Assembly (NCBI GenBank): GCA_963693085.1
Contig: OY856409.1
Span: 1,335,227,915 to 1,335,291,914, forward strand
DNA from: Alisma plantago-aquatica
Lineage: Eukaryota > Streptophyta > Magnoliopsida > Alismatales > Alismataceae
Direction of reading: 5' to 3'
Length of the DNA stretch: 64,000 bases
The position numbers were made by a program, and so were the translations under genes. Under the pieces are notes generated by a model. The model worked only from the letters and a program-made list of their open reading frames with translations. It ran no database searches and was not told the DNA's origin. This document shows, piece by piece, positions 61,339 to 64,000 of the stretch (the stretch's first letter is position 1; each line of letters opens with the position of its first letter).

Positions 61339-61779
61339 ATGTGTGACCATCAAAACCCCCATCAATCCACCTATGTCTTGTTTTTTTGTAAATTTGGGCA
61401 CCAATACACTCAATGCCCAAAACACTTTAGATGGGATGATGAAATTTTAGAGGATGGGAACAACAACACCAATCAATCAAAAGTAGTTCCACTCAAAGAC
61501 CCAGTTGATACACCACTACTAGAGACAAAGGACAATACATATGCAGATGCAGCTCTAGCTTTACAACTCGTAGTGGCACCAGCAGTGAACCATGAAACAA
61601 TCATCAAAGTATTCTATGATCCATTCTTCCCACCGCTCCTCAATGCAACTCCTCACTTGAAGGCATTCATTGGCCTATTCATTTGTAGAGGAACCATTAT
61701 GTCAGTCAAATTAGTCTTCTTCACACGAGGACATGTCATTGGATTGCATCATCAACTTCATACTTTGATCTCGAGATAG
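61339..61779 (+). CDS. Unidentified ORF, 146 codons
   Basis: Uninterrupted for 146 codons in an AT-rich setting, which is long for chance here. CKFGHQYTQCPKHF near residue 22 has the CxxxHxxxxC look of a degenerate zinc-knuckle. The middle is acidic (LEDGNNNTNQ). No domain is recognised. It lies 26 bp before a copia-like LTR (61805) and behind the basic relic at 61.0-61.15 kb, so it may be a Gag-like piece of a retrotransposon rather than a host gene. Confidence 0.25.
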   Translation: MCDHQNPHQSTYVLFFCKFGHQYTQCPKHFRWDDEILEDGNNNTNQSKVVPLKDPVDTPLLETKDNTYADAALALQLVVAPAVNHETIIKVFYDPFFPPLLNATPHLKAFIGLFICRGTIMSVKLVFFTRGHVIGLHHQLHTLISR

Positions 61780-61804
61780 GATCATTCACAAAGGAAGCAA
61801 CTAA

Positions 61805-62078
61805 TGCAGGGCAAGTCCCATTCCCAGGTCCAAAGCCTAATAGTGCATCCACTAGGCTTTAATTAGTTCATGTTATAAGTTTATTGTGTTTTAGGATTTA
61901 TTATACAATGTTTCTAATTTAGGACTAAAAGAAATTTCAGGGACTTGCTTGTAAGTTTCAAGGTTATACATTTACTTATGTTTTATTTGGTTGTTAATTA
62001 GGCTATTAATCGCAATTGTTGTGATAACTAGAATTTCAATCTTTTATTAAAAAAAATGTAGATACTGGTATCAGGGAT
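61805..62078 (+). repeat. Copia-like LTR with primer-site-like motif (copy 2)
   Basis: It starts TGCAGGGCAAGTCCCA and ends near 62060. GATAC follows and then TGGTATCAGGGATG at 62066, one base off the usual tRNA-iMet site over its first 11 bases. It aligns with copy 1 at 54479. No pol follows inside the window. Confidence 0.55.
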
Positions 62079-62457
62079 GTGTTTAAGCAGATTATTATTA
62101 TTGAATTTTGCCTTTTGCGGAATTGATTTCCCACCAATTAGGTAATCCATTAGCCTATTAATGGGTACAATGGATCCGTACTTGCATTTCTACAGGTTTC
62201 TTAGCTATAGTAAGTTTTAGTGCCAAACGAAACTATTAATCTTTTGAAGATCCTTTTATCCATGTTATATTCTGACTTGCTAGTTCATGTCTTGCAAAAA
62301 AAAAGTAAAAAGGTATCAAACATGAGATGTGTTTGTGGTACGAATGAAACAAGTAATGCATTTTCTCGTTACAAAAAACAAGAAGTGTGTTTGACGTTTT
62401 AATGATCTCAATAAGAGGCATCTATACTCAAACTCAACCTTGAAAAATCAGCATTGA

Positions 62458-62792
62458 TTGACATGGACGTCTTCAACGGAAGGAAGGAGAAGAAATGAGA
62501 AAGGTTGGTTGTCATTAAGAAACCTTTTTCTAGCTAAAATATTGGCTTGTATGTATTCTTTGAAGACTCCAGTAGCCCAGTTGAAACTTCCTGATATTAA
62601 ACTCTTCTCTAAGAGAGAAACGACAGCGATGGTGGTTGAGGAAGTCAATTCTTTCTAGAGCTTTTTTTTGGTACCAACCCTTCTTTAGTAGCTGAAGCAA
62701 CATTAATAAAATTAGGAATTTGGGATGCAATTCTTTGTAATGGGCAAGTTGTGCCAAAAGTACTAGTTCCATATCATGTGGATGTAGTCTAA
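62458..62792 (+). pseudogene. Unidentified coding relic with a frameshift at a T run
   Basis: The frame 62458-62658 (KTPVAQLKLPDIKLFSKRE, TTAMVVEEVNSF) stops just before a run of eight T. After the run a different frame stays open to TAA 62790 (FGTNPSLVAEATLIKLGIW, VPKVLVPYHVDVV). Amino-acid usage is protein-like on both sides. I do not recognise the family. It could be a decayed exon or a transposon protein. Confidence 0.3.
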
Positions 62793-62859
62793 TTACCTAA
62801 CCCTTCACAGCTGACAAATTCAACCGATTCACAAAGTTTTGACTATACTTATGACTGAA

Positions 62860-63756
62860 CTAGGAAGCATGGACACGGACATGGGACATGGCGATTTTCA
62901 AAAATATGGGACACGGACACAGTGTTGGACACGGCATACACACGTACACATACATATCCATATGCATACATATACAGATATATACATATACATATTTATA
63001 TAGATATATGCATAGACATACATATATACAGATTTACACATAGATAGACAGACATATACATACACAAACATATAGCATGGAATTAATACACATAATGTCC
63101 ACCTATCCAACTCTGTGAAGTATGTCATAACATGAGATTTTAAGAAACAACATAAAGGAAATATAGAATCAAACTGAAAGCGAGCTTACAATGTGTAGAC
63201 TTTACAATATGGAAAATGATGATACCGCTAATATTTTTATATAATGAAATAAAAAATTATTAATGAGGATAAGTAATCTAGAATACATTTATGATATGAA
63301 ACCAAATAAGTACAAATGGAGAATGATGAATGATATTAGATTTGTGGGTCAAATTCCTAGAACAATCTTTATAAGAATGATATATCTACAAAGATGGTAT
63401 ACATAGATTATTATTTAATAACAGATAGTAGGAGGGGTAGGCAAAATAATTGTAGTGTGCCGAAATAAGAGGATGGAGAGAGGAGACACATAAATTATAT
63501 TTGTTTTATATAGGGAATTGATTTGGGCCTACTGTGCCCACAGCGTGCCTACGACGTATCTATGGTGTGTCCATGCTTTAGGAAAAAAAGTGGACACTTC
63601 TGAGCGTTGTCCTTGTTGTGTCTATGCTTTTAAAAAAAAAAGTGGACACTTTTGAGTCGTGTCCATCGCGTCTCCAGCCGTGTCCATGTCGTATCTGTGT
63701 CCGACACGTGTCCAGGATGGCGATACCTGCCCCGGGTAAGTGTTTGTGCTTCCTAG
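62860..63756. mobile_element. Non-autonomous DNA element with GGACACG subterminal repeats
   Basis: The left end (C)TAGGAAGCATGGACACGG (62860) and the right end TGCTTCCTAG (63747-63756) are inverted. Subterminal GGACACG, GACACGG, CGTGTCC and GTGTCC words are dense on both sides and in opposite sense. TGACTGAA precedes and TGACTAAC follows, an imperfect 8-bp target duplication. The middle is a TATACA microsatellite and AT-rich filler. There is no transposase. hAT-like by end structure, not proven. Confidence 0.65.
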
Positions 63757-64000
63757 TGACTAACTGGTGACAACATGGTATGTGGTCTACATTTTCTAGC
63801 GGTAACGTGAGTTGGAAGTGGTGGTACTCACAACACACAAGCCCTGGTTTCTTGTTTTGTCAAGGTGCATAAGCAGTTGTTTTGTGTATTTCGGATTGAG
63901 AATTTTGGAGATGTGAGATAAGTCGGTGTATTTGCTTCTAGAATCAGCATGTGACACAAAAACATTTTGTGTATGACTTCCCTCTTCTCTAAAAAAATAT
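63757..64000. other. Intergenic, no gene seen
   Basis: No feature recognised up to the window end. Confidence 0.4.

Overview
This is a stretch of plant nuclear genome. It is AT-rich, gene-poor and built mostly of transposable elements nested in one another. The evidence for a flowering plant is an Athila-type Ty3/gypsy retrotransposon with a tRNA-Asp-like primer site, L1 and RTE relics of plant type, a tRNA-derived SINE, MITEs that sit in (TA)n microsatellites, and copia-type LTR starts. I cannot name the species. There are no rRNA genes, no tRNA genes and no CRISPR array. The only plausible piece of host gene is a short terminal exon on the minus strand at 47401-47580.

Layout. 1-1890: decayed Athila pol (late RT, RNase H, integrase), followed at 2130-2560 by a region dense in CTAG words. 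3780-4560: a second region of a different word set (GCCTCGA/TCGAGGC). 6138-6816: two MITE pieces embedded in TA/TG microsatellites. 6862-8575 (minus): decayed L1 LINE, cut off by a 3-kb dispersed repeat (copy A, 8590-11552) that carries a SINE. 11527-13990: LTR-like sequence. 14150-18477 plus 29259-29800: copy B of the same repeat, split by a 1.6-kb poly(A)-tailed retroposon, a MITE cluster and the Athila element. 29800-45400: AT-rich, with a CTAG-word region, a short SINE, a primer-site-like motif and a probable minus-strand LTR ending at 39970. 45413-45791: a second full MITE. 47-54 kb: the terminal exon, a MITE with a perfect 12-bp inverted repeat and an RTE relic. 54-64 kb: copia-like LTR pieces, an RTE relic, a 570-bp inverted-repeat pair, two unexplained ORF relics and a 0.9-kb terminal-inverted-repeat element.

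The centrepiece is the Athila-lineage element at 18478-29253: LTRs of 1815 and 1833 bp (about 2 percent apart by eye), tRNA-Asp-type primer site, polypurine tract and imperfect 5-bp target duplication. Its protease-RT-RNase H-integrase frame is nearly whole, with one stop inside the integrase core. Gag keeps only its C-terminal tail, and the env-like ORF is reduced to about 147 codons with two stops. Between pol and the env-like relic lies a 0.8-kb module that repeats the architecture of the LTR promoter: the same GCCCGAC/TATCGGGC words, CATGTTT, CAGCTG, CTATAAATA and then more words, followed by a strong splice acceptor just before the env-like start.

Copies A and B act as each other's empty sites. 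A shows the unoccupied targets of the Athila element, the 1.6-kb retroposon and the microsatellite-borne MITEs. B shows the unoccupied target of the SINE. This allows the insertions to be ordered in time without an outside reference.
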